Assembly (NCBI GenBank): GCA_030018855.1
Contig: JASEHG010000141.1
Coordinates: forward strand, 1 to 5,130
DNA length: 5,130 nucleotides
DNA from: Candidatus Brocadiaceae bacterium
Lineage (GTDB): Bacteria > Planctomycetota > Brocadiia > Brocadiales > Bathyanammoxibiaceae
Direction: 5' to 3'
Below, piece by piece: positions 4,712-5,130 of this stretch; within the stretch, counting starts at the first letter, position 1; every line of letters starts with the position of its first letter. The notes beneath the pieces were generated by a model. That model was not told the origin of the DNA, did not search any database, and saw nothing but the letters and a program-made list of their open reading frames with translations. Position numbers and translations under genes: made by a program.

Positions 4712-4848
4712 TTGCATTGTCATTACTTGATACTTATTATGTATCTTTTATCCCCATCCAGCACAGATATTGCGGATATATATTGTCACTACATTTTGGC
4801 ATTTACTTCAGAGGGCGCCCTTTTTTCATTATGATTACTAATGATTGT

Positions 4849-4857
4849 TGTTATAAT
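4849..4857 (+). promoter_or_regulatory. Extended -10 promoter for the DAHP synthase gene
   Basis: TGTTATAAT at 4849-4857 is a perfect extended -10 (TG-n-TATAAT). No good -35 lies 16-18 bp upstream (TTATGA at 4829-4834 is poor), which is usual for extended -10 promoters. The start would be near 4864, giving a leader of about 43 nt. The surroundings are AT-rich. Confidence 0.5.
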
Positions 4858-4906
4858 TAAAAAGTTTTATCACAAATTATTTTTTGCCAGGAGAAAAGAT
4901 AAAAGA

Positions 4907-5130
4907 ATGATACTGGTCCTCAAAAAGGGAGTAAGGGAAGACCAAATCGGGGAGGTGCTGGAGATTGCCAAGAAGTTCAATCTCTCCGGGCACATCTCCA
5001 AAGGGGAAGAGCAGACCGTCATAGGCATTGTTGGGGCAAATATCCCCGCAGAACTTCAGGGTAGGTTTGGGGGGCTTCCTTTTGTTGAAAACGTTATACG
5101 GATCTCCAAACCCTATAAATTAGCCAGCCG
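4907..5130 (+). CDS. aroF: 3-deoxy-7-phosphoheptulonate (DAHP) synthase, type I-beta, N-terminal part
   Basis: It should condense phosphoenolpyruvate with erythrose 4-phosphate, the first step of the shikimate pathway, in the cytosol. Only the first 74 codons are present; the window edge cuts the gene before the TIM barrel. The visible part is the ferredoxin-like regulatory domain of the Thermotoga maritima type: MILVLKKG (1-8), GHISKGEEQTVIGIVG (28-43) and VIRISKPYKLAS (63-74), the last being the hallmark junction to the barrel. His29 and Ser31, which in the T. maritima enzyme contact the tyrosine inhibitor, are both present, so feedback control by tyrosine is likely. AGGAG (4889-4893) is 13 nt from ATG 4907, a long spacing, but no better start exists and the N-terminus aligns with the family. 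Gene naming varies (aroF/aroG/aroA). Confidence 0.9.
   Translation, partial: MILVLKKGVREDQIGEVLEIAKKFNLSGHISKGEEQTVIGIVGANIPAELQGRFGGLPFVENVIRISKPYKLAS

Noticed and set aside
4503..4730. Plus-strand 75-codon frame MSPANNPIGLF...
   Set aside because: It runs through the terminator candidate and the C-rich tract, has low-complexity composition, and resembles no known protein.
4812..4821. AGGGCGCCCT followed by a T-run, terminator-like.
   Set aside because: A self-complementary decamer leaves only about 3 bp of stem once a loop is allowed, too weak for an intrinsic terminator. It may only be a palindromic binding site.

Overview
The window looks like a piece of a bacterial chromosome from a lineage I cannot name. 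The supports for a bacterium are purine-rich Shine-Dalgarno sites, sigma-70-type -35/-10 pairs (one of them perfect), a tRNA with an encoded CCA end and roughly even base composition. There are no phage genes, transposases, toxin-antitoxin pairs or CRISPR repeats. All intact genes are housekeeping or regulatory, and none of the neighbours forms an obvious single pathway.

Layout. 1-354: a short protein tail enters from the left edge. It is followed by a run of perfect hairpins (95-181) and a copy of a dispersed intergenic repeat (about 185-267), then a consensus promoter. 355-708 (+): a P-II family nitrogen signalling protein with an altered T-loop. 758-1696 (-): an NAD-dependent sugar-nucleotide epimerase convergent with the P-II gene; the 49 bp gap holds a stem-loop and a short heptamer repeat. 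1846-1921 (-): tRNA-Glu(CUC). 1942-2655 (-): a membrane-anchored coiled-coil protein of unknown function, 20 bp upstream of the tRNA and probably co-transcribed with it. 2656-3117: a 462 bp divergent intergenic region with a potentially structured leader for the coiled-coil gene and a promoter for hisS. 3118-4440 (+): hisS, with an archaeal/eukaryal-looking active-site region. 4441-4906: a 466 bp gap with a second copy of the dispersed repeat, a candidate terminator, a C-rich tract that could form a G-quadruplex on the opposite strand, and an extended -10 promoter. 4907-5130 (+): the start of a type I-beta DAHP synthase, cut by the window edge.

How the genes relate. P-II (nitrogen and energy sensing), DAHP synthase (entry to aromatic amino acids), HisRS and tRNA-Glu (translation) and the epimerase (surface or nucleotide sugars) are each separately promoted or placed on opposite strands, so I see a mosaic of small transcription units and not one system. 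I found no convincing novel multigene system. The parts most worth a second look are the Tyr51-less P-II T-loop, the hairpin cluster and paired dispersed repeats, the possible structured leader at 2686-2797, and the HisRS subfamily.
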